From a bacterium M00.F.Ca.ET.205.01.1.1 (GTDB taxonomy: Bacteria; Pseudomonadota; Alphaproteobacteria; Rhizobiales; Rhizobiaceae): 64,000 nucleotides of DNA. The notes beneath the pieces were generated by a model. That model did no database searches. It had not been told where the DNA came from and saw only the letters and a program-made list of their open reading frames with translations. This document shows, in pieces, positions 49,602-58,310 of the stretch (position 1 is its first letter; the number at the start of each line of letters is the position of its first letter). The stretch is taken from assembly GCA_004791255.1 (NCBI GenBank), contig SRUQ01000010.1:1-64000 (forward strand), read 5' to 3'. A program made the translations under genes and the position numbers.

Positions 49602-51248
49602 ATGGCGGGATCAAACATCATCGATCTCAATCCCGAACTGCTGACGGCGGCGGCCGAGAGCAAGGCGTGGCCGTTCGAGGAAGCCAAGAAGATCATCGAA
49701 CGCTACAAGGGCACCGACTTTCCCGAAACAATCCTGTTCGAGACCGGCTATGGACCGTCCGGCCTGCCGCATATCGGCACGTTCGGCGAGGTGGCGCGCA
49801 CCACGATGGTGCGCCATGCCTTCCGCGTGCTGACGCAGGACAAGGTCGCGACCAAGCTGCTGTGCTTTTCCGACGACATGGACGGCATGCGCAAGATACC
49901 CGACAATGTGCCGGATCGGGCAGCGCTCGAACCGCATTTGCACAAGCCGCTGACTTCGGTGCCCAATCCGTTCGGCGACGACTATGCAAGCTTCGCCGAC
50001 CACAACAATGCGATGCTGTGCCGCTTCCTCGATACGTTCGGCTTCGACTACGAATTCGCCAGCGCGACGCAGTACTACAAGTCCGGGCGCTTCGATGCGA
50101 TGCTGCTGCGCACCGCCGAGCGCTATGACCAGATCATGGCGGTGATGCTGCCGACGCTCGGGTCGGAGCGGCAGGCGACCTACAGCCCGTTCCTGCCGAT
50201 TTCGCCGAAGAGCGGCCGCGTGCTGTATGTGCCGATGAAGCATGTCGACGCCAAGGCCGGCACTATTACCTTCGATGATGAAGGCACCGAGACCACGCTT
50301 TCGGTCACCGGCGGCAAGGTGAAGCTGCAGTGGAAGCCCGATTTCGGCATGCGCTGGGCAGCACTCGGCGTCGATTTCGAAATGTTCGGCAAGGACCACC
50401 AGACCAATGCGGTGGTCTATGACCGCATCTGCAACATTCTGGGCGGGCGCGCGCCCGAGCATTTCGTCTACGAACTGTTCCTCGACGAGAACGGCCAGAA
50501 GATCTCGAAGTCGAAGGGCAACGGACTGACCATCGACGAATGGCTGACCTATGCGCCGACCGAGAGCCTCGGGCTCTACATGTACCAGCGGCCGCGTCAG
50601 GCCAAGAAGCTTTATTTCGATGTCATCCCGAGGGCCGTGGACGAATATTACACCTTCCTCGCCGCATATCCCAGGCAGGACTGGAAGGAGCGGCTGGGCA
50701 ACCCGGTCTGGCACATGCATGACGGCAACCCGCCTCAGATCGACATGCCGGTGCCTTTCTCGCTGCTGCTCAACCTGGTCAGTGCCTCCAATGCGCAGAA
50801 CAAGGATGTGCTGTGGGGCTTCATCTCGCGCCATGCGACTGACGTGACGCCGGCAACCCATCCGGAGCTCGACCGACTGGTCGGCCATGCGATCCGCTAT
50901 TTCGACGATTTCGTGAAGCCGACGAAGACCTTCCGCGCGGCCGACGACGTCGAACGCGAAGCGCTGCAGGCCCTCGACAAGGCGCTTGGCGACCTGCCGG
51001 TAAACGCAACGGGCGAAGCGATCCAGAACGCCTCGCTCAACGTGGCGCGCAAGATCGAACGCTACCAGGATCATTCCAAGCAGAGCCCCGAAGGCGGTCC
51101 GGGCGTTTCGGGCGCCTTCTTCCAGATGATATACCAGGTGCTGATCGGCCAGGAGCGCGGTCCGCGCTTCGGCTCATTCGCGGCGCTCTATGGCGTCACC
51201 GAGACGCGCGCGCTCATTCAGAAGGCGCTGGCTGGTCAGCTGGCCTGA
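49602..51248 (+). CDS. lysK: Lysyl-tRNA synthetase, class I
   Basis: 548 residues. The HIGH-type motif is GYGPSGLPHIGTFGE (~50-64) and the KMSKS-type motif is QKISKSKGNGLTID (~300), marking a class I fold, unlike the class II LysS of most bacteria; class I LysRS occurs in archaea, spirochaetes and many alphaproteobacteria. It charges tRNA-Lys. ATG 49602 fits the family N-terminus (SNIIDLNPELLTAAAESKAW); an open stretch from 49431 is not used. Its end overlaps the convergent nuclease-like gene by 35 bp. Confidence 0.94.
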   Translation: MAGSNIIDLNPELLTAAAESKAWPFEEAKKIIERYKGTDFPETILFETGYGPSGLPHIGTFGEVARTTMVRHAFRVLTQDKVATKLLCFSDDMDGMRKIPDNVPDRAALEPHLHKPLTSVPNPFGDDYASFADHNNAMLCRFLDTFGFDYEFASATQYYKSGRFDAMLLRTAERYDQIMAVMLPTLGSERQATYSPFLPISPKSGRVLYVPMKHVDAKAGTITFDDEGTETTLSVTGGKVKLQWKPDFGMRWAALGVDFEMFGKDHQTNAVVYDRICNILGGRAPEHFVYELFLDENGQKISKSKGNGLTIDEWLTYAPTESLGLYMYQRPRQAKKLYFDVIPRAVDEYYTFLAAYPRQDWKERLGNPVWHMHDGNPPQIDMPVPFSLLLNLVSASNAQNKDVLWGFISRHATDVTPATHPELDRLVGHAIRYFDDFVKPTKTFRAADDVEREALQALDKALGDLPVNATGEAIQNASLNVARKIERYQDHSKQSPEGGPGVSGAFFQMIYQVLIGQERGPRFGSFAALYGVTETRALIQKALAGQLA

Positions 51249-52068
51249 GCACGCCGCCATCCTCTTCAAGGATCGAACCCGGCGCCCGCGGTGCCGGTGC
51301 GGATGCCGCTGGCATGGACGGCATGCCGGAAAGGTTCGGCGCCGAGCCGAAGATGCCCTTCTGCCCAGTGCGCGCCTTGTCGCCGGCTTCTGCATAGGGT
51401 CCGCCCTTGGCGGCGCGCGCCCAGCCATTCTCGACTAGCCATTGACCGACATCCTTCTTGCCGATCCGGCATTCCGCCGCGATCAGGTCGCGTCCGCCCT
51501 CGGGCGGCACGGCGCAGACCACGGCACGGCCGCGCAGGAAGGCGCGGAATGCGGTGCGCGCGCGGATGCCGCACGGCCAAGATTTGCCGTCCGTGGCGCA
51601 AATCTCGTCCTGCCGCACGACGTCGATGCCCGAGATGGCGACCGAAAAGCCTTTCGCCTCGATCAGGCCGGCGGCCGGCGCGACCGGCTGGAACAGCTTT
51701 GTGCCTTTCCAGTCGTCCGGCATCTTGGGCTTGGGCGGCACGGCCAGCGCCAGCTTGCTCAACGGTGCGCGCGGCTCGACCCGCTCAAGTTCCTCGGCGG
51801 AGAGATCCGGCGGCGCGACGATTTCAGGATCGATGGCGCGCGAATGCGGAACCGGCTTTGGCGGTTGCGGGGGTGTGGGAATGGCTGCCGTGGCCGGCTC
51901 TTCGGGCGCCGTATCGGCGCCTAGCTCGGCCATGGCGTCGGCGCCTGGGTCGATCTGGTCGACCGCGACGACGCTTTCACTGCCCTTGAGCCTATGGCCG
52001 CCGGCGACGACCAGCGCCACCATGGCCGGGACCATCAGCAGCGCCAGGACAAGATGAAGAAGCCGCAC
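51214..52068 (-). CDS. Membrane-anchored thermonuclease-like protein
   Basis: 284 residues. An N-terminal membrane anchor (LLHLVLALLMVPAMVALVVA), a Pro-rich linker (PTPPQPPKPVPHSR) and a C-terminal SNase-like OB fold: GFSVAISGIDVVRQDEICAT, SWPCGIRARTAFRAFLRGRA, WLVENGWARAAKGGPYAEAG. Some SNase active-site residues are hard to place, so nuclease activity is uncertain. GTG start. It lies 8 bp behind the S24 regulator gene, so the two form an operon; its 3' end overlaps lysK. Confidence 0.75.
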   Translation of the reverse strand: MRLLHLVLALLMVPAMVALVVAGGHRLKGSESVVAVDQIDPGADAMAELGADTAPEEPATAAIPTPPQPPKPVPHSRAIDPEIVAPPDLSAEELERVEPRAPLSKLALAVPPKPKMPDDWKGTKLFQPVAPAAGLIEAKGFSVAISGIDVVRQDEICATDGKSWPCGIRARTAFRAFLRGRAVVCAVPPEGGRDLIAAECRIGKKDVGQWLVENGWARAAKGGPYAEAGDKARTGQKGIFGSAPNLSGMPSMPAASAPAPRAPGSILEEDGGVLRPADQPAPSE

Positions 52069-52076
52069 CGTTGCAC

Positions 52077-52721
52077 CTATTGGCTTGCCCAGACGATCCG
52101 CGCCACCCAGTCGACGTCGCGCATGGCAATGTCGCGATCCGGGTGCTCGGGATTGAGCGAGACCAGCATGATAGACTTGGCGGTCTGGCGGTCGAGCACC
52201 TTAGCCATCACCTCGCCTGACGTGGTCTTGACGACAACGCGGTCGCCCTTGCGGGTGGCCGCGCCCGGCTCGACGATGAGGACATCGCCGTTGCGGTAGA
52301 GCGGCAGCATGGAATCGCCCTGCACCTGCAGCGCATAGGAGCTTTCGGTTGACTGCGCCGGCAGTTCCACCAGATCCCAGCCCTGCCCGGCCGGAAACCC
52401 GGCGTCGTCGAAGAAGCCGCCGGCGCCGGCCTGGGCAAAGCCGAGCAACGGCACAGCGCGCCTGTGGGACGTCGCAACCACGACCTCGCCCCGGCCCTCG
52501 ATCAGCCCGGTGAACTCGTCCAGCGAAGCGCCCGTGGCCTCGATGATCTTGGCCAGCGATTCGGTCGAGGGCCAGCGCGGCCTGCCGTCCGAGGACAGGC
52601 GCTTGGATTTGTTGAAGGCGGTCGAATCGAGACCGGCACGCCTTGCCAGACCCGAGGCCGAGAGCGAATAACGCTCGGCCAGAGCATCGATGGCGGCCCA
52701 AACGCGGTCGTGCGAGAGCAT
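52077..52721 (-). CDS. HTH/S24-peptidase regulator (LexA/CI-like)
   Basis: 214 residues. An N-terminal HTH region (ALAERYSLSASGLARRAGLD then STAFNKSKRL) is linked to an S24 peptidase-like domain with the catalytic serine in LQVQGDSMLPLYRNGDVLIV and the lysine in VVVKTTSGEVMAKVL. An Ala-Gly pair in GFAQAGAGGFF could be the self-cleavage site. It resembles phage-type repressors, but no phage genes are nearby and similar single-copy proteins are widespread in rhizobia. Its target is unknown; the nuclease-like gene follows at 8 bp. Confidence 0.82.
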   Translation of the reverse strand: MLSHDRVWAAIDALAERYSLSASGLARRAGLDSTAFNKSKRLSSDGRPRWPSTESLAKIIEATGASLDEFTGLIEGRGEVVVATSHRRAVPLLGFAQAGAGGFFDDAGFPAGQGWDLVELPAQSTESSYALQVQGDSMLPLYRNGDVLIVEPGAATRKGDRVVVKTTSGEVMAKVLDRQTAKSIMLVSLNPEHPDRDIAMRDVDWVARIVWASQ

Positions 52722-52885
52722 GTCGTGCTCTCCTCCGAAACAGGAAAAAATGCCTCTTCCTGTCTAACGCGCAAGCGCCACCTTGTCCATTGGGGCGGCC
52801 GGCGGATCGCGAACAAAGTGCCGCAACGACGGCACTGTGCCCGCATGGCCGCGCGAAGGGCTGGTTCTGTTCGCGAACAGCTCGA

Positions 52886-53534
52886 TCAACCGGCCGACTT
52901 GGCCAGGCCACGCAGCCCCTGGTGGGACGTCATGAAAATCCGTTCGGCTTCTGTCGGCGGCCGCGGGTTTACCGAGCGGCCAAGCGCGGCAACGACCTCG
53001 TCAATAACGAGGAAGCTGCGCGCCTTGCGGTCGTAGACGCCGGCCGTCGTCAGGATCAAGGCGGCCGTCTCGCCATTGTCGAAGACGAAACGATGCTTGC
53101 CGATAACCTGGGTGCCTTCCCAGGTTTCGATCGAGGACACCACCTCGAAGCGGCGCCACAGCCTGATCTCGCGGGCGTAGACTGCTTGCAGCCCGCCCAT
53201 CATCGGCGCCCAGCCGTGCTTCCTCGCCAGCGCGATGAGGCCGGCGCGGACGAACAGATCGATGCGACTACAGCGCCGCGCGTCCTATTGGACGCGCAAA
53301 GGACGCTGTAGCACTTTGATTTGGCGCATGATCCTTTCCGAAAATCGATTCCGATTTTCGGGGTCATGCGCGAGATCGGCCAGCATCATGTATCGGGCAT
53401 TGTTGAGATGGATGTTGAAATCGATGTCGGTCGGCAGGCAGCGAAAGGCCAGCCGGCTTTCACCGCCCATGACATAGGGGCCACGGCTGCGTGCCGTGGC
53501 CATCATGCGCGGCCATGCGCGCCCAGACATACAT
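52886..53534 (-). pseudogene. Acyl-CoA thioesterase-like gene, interrupted
   Basis: A hotdog-fold thioesterase of the THEM6-like kind, broken in two places. The N-part (SRLAFRCLPTDIDFNIHLNN then ARYMMLADL) is joined to the C-part (RIDLFVRAGLIALARKHGWA, GGLQAVYAREIRLWRRFEVV) by a ~104-bp palindromic repeat that adds HDPENRNRFSERIMRQ-type residues and an in-frame TAG at 53285-53287; the frame resumes after it. A one-base shift near 53513-53520 also separates the expected MYVWARM start from the rest. The gene begins 9 bp after the fadB-like stop. Re-initiation at 53203 could still make a C-terminal piece. Confidence 0.8.
53268..53371. repeat. RIME-like palindromic element inside the thioesterase gene
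   Basis: About 104 bp with two cruciforms. The first has outer arms CTACAGCG/CGCTGTAG and inner arms GCGCGTCC/GGACGCGC; the second has GCGCATGA/TCATGCGC outer and CCGAAAATCG/CGATTTTCGG inner arms. The build matches the mosaic intergenic elements of rhizobia (RIME type), which normally lie between genes. Here it splits a conserved coding region. Confidence 0.8.
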
Positions 53535-53543
53535 CGGGTTTCG

Positions 53544-55763
53544 TCAGGCCGCCTGCTTGACCTCGCCCTTCTGGTAGGGGTCGAAGCGCTGGTAGAAGGT
53601 CTCGCCCTTCTCGGCCATGTCCATGAGCAGCTTTGGCGCCTTGAACTCGGCGCCATACTTCTTCTGCAGCCCCTTGGCGATCTTGACGAACTGCCTGGCG
53701 CCGATGCCGTCGATGTAGGACAGCGCACCGCCGGTGTAGGGAGCGAAGCCGAAGGCCAGGATCGAGCCGACATCGGCCTCACGCGGATCGGTGACGATGC
53801 CTTCTTCCATCACGCGCGCCGCTTCGAGCGCGATGGTGACGAGCAGCCGCTGCTGCAGTTCCTCATAGTCGACCTTCTCGGGCGCAAGCTGCGGGTAGAG
53901 GTCCTTCAAGCCCGGCCACAGCTTCTTCTTGGCCGGCTTCTGCGGATAGTCGTAGAACCCCTTGCCGTTCTTGCGGCCGAAGCGGCCATGGTCGTCGACC
54001 ATGGTGTTGATCAGCGCCATCTGCCCGGGGTCGACAGCCTTGTCGCCGAGATCCCTGATGGTCTGCTTCATGATCTTCTGGGCAAGGTCGATGGCTGTCT
54101 CGTCGGTCAGCGCTAGCGGGCCGACCGGCATGCCGGCAGCCTTCGCCGCATTCTCGATCATCGGGGCTGGAACGCCCTCGATCAGCATCTTGTAAGCTTC
54201 CGACATGTAGCGCAGCACGCAGCGGTTGACGTAGAAGCCGCGCGTGTCGTTGACGACGATCGGCGTCTTCTTGATGGCGCGCACGAAGTCGATCGCCGTC
54301 GCCAGCGCCTTGTCGCCGGTCTTTTTGCCCAGGATGATCTCGACCAGCATCATCTTGTCGACCGGCGAGAAGAAGTGGATGCCGATGAAATTCTTCGGCC
54401 GCGCCGAATTCTTGGCCAGGCCGGTGATCGGGATGGTCGAGGTATTCGAGGCGAAGATCGCCGACGACTTGAGCACGGCCTCCGCCTGTTCGGTGGCGGC
54501 TTTCTTGACGGCCGAATCCTCGAACACCGCTTCGACCACCAGATCGCAGCCGGCGAGATCGGCATAGTCTGCCGTCGGCGTGATCAGCGACAGGAGCCTG
54601 TCTCTGTCCTCGGGCTTGGCGCGGCCCTTCTTGACCTGATCCGAGACCAGACTGTCGGAATGCGCCTTGCCCTTCTGCGCCGACTCCATATCGCGGTCGA
54701 GCAGCACCACCGGAATGCCGGCCTTGGCGGTGACATAGGCAATGCCCGCGCCCATGAACCCGGCGCCGAGGATGCCGATCTTCTTGAATTTGGTTTCCGG
54801 CACGCCGGCCGGGCGGCGCGCGCCCTTGTTCAATTCCTGCAGCGACACGAACAGCGAGCGGATCATCGCCGCCGCTTCCCTGGTCTGCATGATCTCGGTG
54901 AAATAGCGCTGCTCGATCCTGAGCGCGGTGTCGAATGGCACCAGCAGGCCCTCATAGACGCACTTCAGGATCGCCGCGGCGGCCGGATAATTGCCGAAGG
55001 TCTCTCGGCGCAGGATGGCGATTGCCGGCGGCCACAGATTGGCACCGGCTGCCGAATAGACCGGGCCGCCGGGCAGCTTGAAGCCCTTCTCGTCCCACGG
55101 CGCCACCGGCTTCAGGCCGTTTTTGATCATCGCCTTGGCGGTCTCGACCAGCTTGGCCGGTTCGGCGATCTCATGGATCAGGCCCATCGACTTCGCCTTC
55201 TGCGGCGACAGGTTCTGGCCGGAGGTCAGCATCTGCAGCGCCTGCTGCTGGTCGGTCAGCCGCGGCACGCGCTGGGTGCCGCCGGCGCCGGGGAAGATGC
55301 CGATCTTCACCTCGGGCAGCGCCATCTTCACCTTGTCAGAATCGGCGGCGACACGGCCGTGGCAAGCCAGCGACATCTCGAAGGCACCGCCCATGCAAGT
55401 GCCGTTGATCGCCGACACAAACGGCTTGCCGCAGGTTTCCAGCTTGCGGAACAGGCCGGTCATCATGCCGGCATTGTCGAACAGCGCCTTGGTGGCCTTC
55501 GCTGCATCCTTCTCCTTGTCGGCGGCGAAGCTGGTCAGCATCTTCTGCAGCAAGGTGATGTCGGCGCCGCCGGAGAACGTATCCTTGCCGGAGGTGATGA
55601 CGGCGCCCTTGATTGCCGCATCGCCGGCGACCTGATCGACGATGGCGTTCAATTCGCGCATCGCCTCTTCGGTGAAGACGTTCATCGAACGTCCGGGCAT
55701 GTCCCAGGTAACCAGCGCGATGCCGTCGGCGTCGACGTCGAGGGTGAAATTGGTGTAGCTCAT
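53544..55763 (-). CDS. Fatty-acid oxidation complex alpha subunit (hydratase/3-hydroxyacyl-CoA dehydrogenase)
   Basis: 739 residues. N-terminal crotonase domain (1-190) with both catalytic Glu (GGAFEMS and ALPEVKIGIFPGAGG); middle NAD-binding domain with KKIGILGAGFMGAGIAYVTA (~335); 3-hydroxyacyl dehydrogenase signature FIGIHFFSPVDKMMLVEIIL and a C-terminal dehydrogenase domain. It converts enoyl-CoA to 3-ketoacyl-CoA in beta-oxidation, pairing with the thiolase 14 bp upstream. A GGGGAGAG site precedes MSYTNFTLDVDADG. Confidence 0.95.
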   Translation of the reverse strand: MSYTNFTLDVDADGIALVTWDMPGRSMNVFTEEAMRELNAIVDQVAGDAAIKGAVITSGKDTFSGGADITLLQKMLTSFAADKEKDAAKATKALFDNAGMMTGLFRKLETCGKPFVSAINGTCMGGAFEMSLACHGRVAADSDKVKMALPEVKIGIFPGAGGTQRVPRLTDQQQALQMLTSGQNLSPQKAKSMGLIHEIAEPAKLVETAKAMIKNGLKPVAPWDEKGFKLPGGPVYSAAGANLWPPAIAILRRETFGNYPAAAAILKCVYEGLLVPFDTALRIEQRYFTEIMQTREAAAMIRSLFVSLQELNKGARRPAGVPETKFKKIGILGAGFMGAGIAYVTAKAGIPVVLLDRDMESAQKGKAHSDSLVSDQVKKGRAKPEDRDRLLSLITPTADYADLAGCDLVVEAVFEDSAVKKAATEQAEAVLKSSAIFASNTSTIPITGLAKNSARPKNFIGIHFFSPVDKMMLVEIILGKKTGDKALATAIDFVRAIKKTPIVVNDTRGFYVNRCVLRYMSEAYKMLIEGVPAPMIENAAKAAGMPVGPLALTDETAIDLAQKIMKQTIRDLGDKAVDPGQMALINTMVDDHGRFGRKNGKGFYDYPQKPAKKKLWPGLKDLYPQLAPEKVDYEELQQRLLVTIALEAARVMEEGIVTDPREADVGSILAFGFAPYTGGALSYIDGIGARQFVKIAKGLQKKYGAEFKAPKLLMDMAEKGETFYQRFDPYQKGEVKQAA

Positions 55764-55777
55764 CTCTTCTCTCCCCG

Positions 55778-56986
55778 TCAGACGCGTTCGATGATTGTTG
55801 CGGTGCCCATGCCGGCGCCGATGCACAGCGTTACCAGCGCTGTGTTGAGATCGCGGCGCTCGAGTTCGTCCAGCACGGTGCCGAAGATCATCGCGCCGGT
55901 GGCGCCGAGCGGATGACCCATGGCGATGGCGCCGCCATTGACGTTGATCTTGTCGTGCGGAATCTCGAAGGCCTGCATGTAGCGCAGCACCACCGAGGCG
56001 AAGGCCTCGTTGAGCTCGAACAGGTCGATGTCGGACAGCTTCATCTTGGCGCGCTTCAACAGCTTCTCGGTGACGTCGACCGGACCGGTCAGCATCAGCA
56101 CCGGCTCGGAGCCGATATTGGCGAAGGTGCGAATGCGCGCGCGCGGCTTGAGCCCCATCGCCTTGCCGGCCTTTTTCGAGCCAAGCAGGATGGCGGCGGC
56201 GCCATCGACGATACCGGACGAGTTGCCGGCATGGTGGACGTGATTGACCTCCTCGACCTCCGGGTGCTTCTGCACGGCGACGGCGTCGAATCCGCCCATC
56301 TCGCCAGGCATGACGAAGGACGGATTGAGCGAGGCCAGCGACTGCATGTCGGTCGACGGGCGCATATGTTCGTCATGGTCGAGGATGGTCAGGCCGTTCT
56401 GGTCCTTGATCGGAATGACGGAGTTCTTGAAGCGGCCATCGGCCCAGGATTTCGCGGCGCGCTTCTGGCTCTCGACCGCATAGGCGTCGACGTCATCGCG
56501 GCTGAAGCCGTATTTGGTGGCGATCAGGTCGGCAGAGATGCCTTGCGGCACGAACCAGCCGGGGAGACCGACCGAGGGGTCCATGAACCAGGCGCCGCCA
56601 GACATGCCCATGCCGACGCGCGACATCGATTCGACGCCGCCGGCAATGACGATCTCATCGGCGCCCTGGGCGATCTTGGCAGCGCCGAAATTGATGGCGT
56701 CGAGGCCGGAAGCGCAGAAGCGCGAAATCTGCATGCCGGGCGCCTTGGTGTCATAGCCGGCCTCGAAGGCGGCGGCGCGCGGAATGACCGAGCCGGCCTC
56801 GCCGACTGGATCGACGCAGCCGAAGATGATGTCATCGACCGTGCCGGTGTCGAGGCCATTGCGGTCGCGCAGCGCTTCCAGCGTTTTGGCGGCAAGCCGC
56901 ACCGCCGGCACTTCATGCAGCGATCCGTCCTTCTTGCCCTTGCCGCGCGGCGTGCGCACGGCGTCGTAGACATAAGCTTCGGCCAT
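55778..56986 (-). CDS. Acetyl-CoA C-acyltransferase (thiolase)
   Basis: 402 residues. The acyl-accepting cysteine is in QISRFCASGLDAIN (~90), the active-site His in GGAIAMGHPLGATGA (~360) and the second Cys in LVTLCIGAGMGTA (~388). As the second gene upstream of the hydratase/dehydrogenase it should act as the FadA-type thiolase of beta-oxidation. Of two close ATGs, 56986 is preferred because AAGGAG then lies 7 nt upstream rather than 1. Confidence 0.94.
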   Translation of the reverse strand: MAEAYVYDAVRTPRGKGKKDGSLHEVPAVRLAAKTLEALRDRNGLDTGTVDDIIFGCVDPVGEAGSVIPRAAAFEAGYDTKAPGMQISRFCASGLDAINFGAAKIAQGADEIVIAGGVESMSRVGMGMSGGAWFMDPSVGLPGWFVPQGISADLIATKYGFSRDDVDAYAVESQKRAAKSWADGRFKNSVIPIKDQNGLTILDHDEHMRPSTDMQSLASLNPSFVMPGEMGGFDAVAVQKHPEVEEVNHVHHAGNSSGIVDGAAAILLGSKKAGKAMGLKPRARIRTFANIGSEPVLMLTGPVDVTEKLLKRAKMKLSDIDLFELNEAFASVVLRYMQAFEIPHDKINVNGGAIAMGHPLGATGAMIFGTVLDELERRDLNTALVTLCIGAGMGTATIIERV

Positions 56987-57018
56987 TTTCATGCTCCTTG
57001 GGTTCGCTGAAAAGCTGC

Positions 57019-58188
57019 TCAGAGAGAGCGTCCGATCAGCAATTTCATGATCTCGTTGGTGCCGCCGTAGATGCGCTGGACGCGAGCGTCGCGGAACATG
57101 CGGGCGATCGGATATTCATTCATGTAGCCATAGCCGCCATGCAATTGAAGGCATTCGTCGACGACTTTGCCTTGCAGGTCGCTGAGCCAGTATTTGGCCA
57201 TGGACGCCGTCACCGGGTCGAGGCCGCCATTGATGTGGCGGGTGACGCAGTCATTGTAGAAGACGCGGCCGATGGTGGCCTCGGTCTTGAGTTCGGCCAG
57301 CTTGAATTGCGTGTTCTGGAAATCGATGATCGCCTTGCCGAACGCCTTGCGCTCCTTGACGTAGTCGATAGTCAGGGCCAGCGCCCGCTCGATCATGGCG
57401 ATGGCGCCGGTGCCGATCTGCAGCCGCTCCTGCGGCAATTGCTGCATGAGCTGAATGAAGCCTTGCCCTTCCTCGTGGCCGAGCAGGTTGGAGGTCGGCA
57501 CGCGGACGTCGTTGAAGAACAACTCGGAGGTGTCGTTGGCCTTGAGGCCGATCTTGTCGAGGTTGCGGCCGCGCTCGAAACCCTCGACCTCGTCGGTCTC
57601 GACGACGATCAGCGAGGTGCCCTTGGCGCCCTTCTCCGGATCGGTCTTGGTGACGACGATGATGAGATTGGCAAGCTGGCCGTTGGTGATGAAGGTCTTG
57701 GAGCCGTTGATCTTGTACTGGTTGCCATCCTTCTCGGCGCGGGTCTTGACGCCCTGCAGGTCGGAACCGGCGCCCGGCTCGGTCATGGCGATGGCGCCGA
57801 TCAGTTCGCCGGTGGCGAGCCTGGGCAGCCACTTCTTCTTCTGCTCCTGCGAGCCGTAATGGAGGATGTAAGGGGCAACGATCGAATTGTGCAGGCCGAT
57901 GCCGAACCCGTCGACGCCGACATGGCCGATGGCCTCGATGATAGCGCTCTCATGCGCGAAGGTGCCGCCCGAGCCGCCATATTCTTCCGGCATCGAAGCG
58001 CAGAGCAGGCCGGCGGCACCGGCCTTCAACCAGCTTTCGCGGTCGACCATCTCGTTCTTCTCGAACTCGTCGTAGCGCGGCGCGATCTCCTCCGACATGA
58101 AGCGGGTCGCCATGTCATAGAGCATGCCGACCTCGTCCGCCGCCCAGGCGGGCTTTGGCAGGCCAAGGATTTCGGCTGGGTTGGTCAT
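57019..58188 (-). CDS. Acyl-CoA dehydrogenase
   Basis: 389 residues, normal for short/medium-chain acyl-CoA dehydrogenases. AMTEPGAGSDLQGVKTRAEK is FAD/substrate-binding signature 1, QLHGGYGYMNEYPIARMFRD signature 2, with RIYGGTNEIMKLLIGRSL at the end. It oxidises acyl-CoA to enoyl-CoA, passing electrons to ETF. It lies 32 bp before the thiolase gene in the beta-oxidation operon. The start MTNPAEILGLP is the first methionine giving the family N-terminus. Confidence 0.93.
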   Translation of the reverse strand: MTNPAEILGLPKPAWAADEVGMLYDMATRFMSEEIAPRYDEFEKNEMVDRESWLKAGAAGLLCASMPEEYGGSGGTFAHESAIIEAIGHVGVDGFGIGLHNSIVAPYILHYGSQEQKKKWLPRLATGELIGAIAMTEPGAGSDLQGVKTRAEKDGNQYKINGSKTFITNGQLANLIIVVTKTDPEKGAKGTSLIVVETDEVEGFERGRNLDKIGLKANDTSELFFNDVRVPTSNLLGHEEGQGFIQLMQQLPQERLQIGTGAIAMIERALALTIDYVKERKAFGKAIIDFQNTQFKLAELKTEATIGRVFYNDCVTRHINGGLDPVTASMAKYWLSDLQGKVVDECLQLHGGYGYMNEYPIARMFRDARVQRIYGGTNEIMKLLIGRSL

Positions 58189-58244
58189 GCGATGATCTTC
58201 CTCCCAAGGTCTATCACAGGAATAGAGGGGCAGCGCGTTGCCGC

Positions 58245-58300
58245 GGCGACCCCTCCCGGCCGCTTCGCGGCCACCCTCCCCTCAAGGGGGAGGGGGACGC
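58245..58300. repeat. REP-like palindromic element inside the operon
   Basis: Two adjacent stems, GGCCGCTTCGCGGCC (58258-58272) and CCTCCCC-TCAA-GGGGGAGG (58275-58294 or so), fill the middle of the 122-bp gap between the two dehydrogenase genes. The layout matches a REP-type element found widely in Mesorhizobium. It may cause partial mRNA processing within the operon. Confidence 0.65.
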
Positions 58301-58310
58301 CCCACTATTT

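Noticed and set aside
52077..52721. S24 regulator as evidence of a prophage
   Set aside because: No phage structural, integrase or lysis genes surround it, and the neighbours are housekeeping genes.
54375..55916. A 513-codon open frame opposite the hydratase/dehydrogenase gene
   Set aside because: It is antisense to a conserved gene, has Arg/Gly/His-rich composition typical of the reverse strand of GC-rich genes and no recognisable domain.
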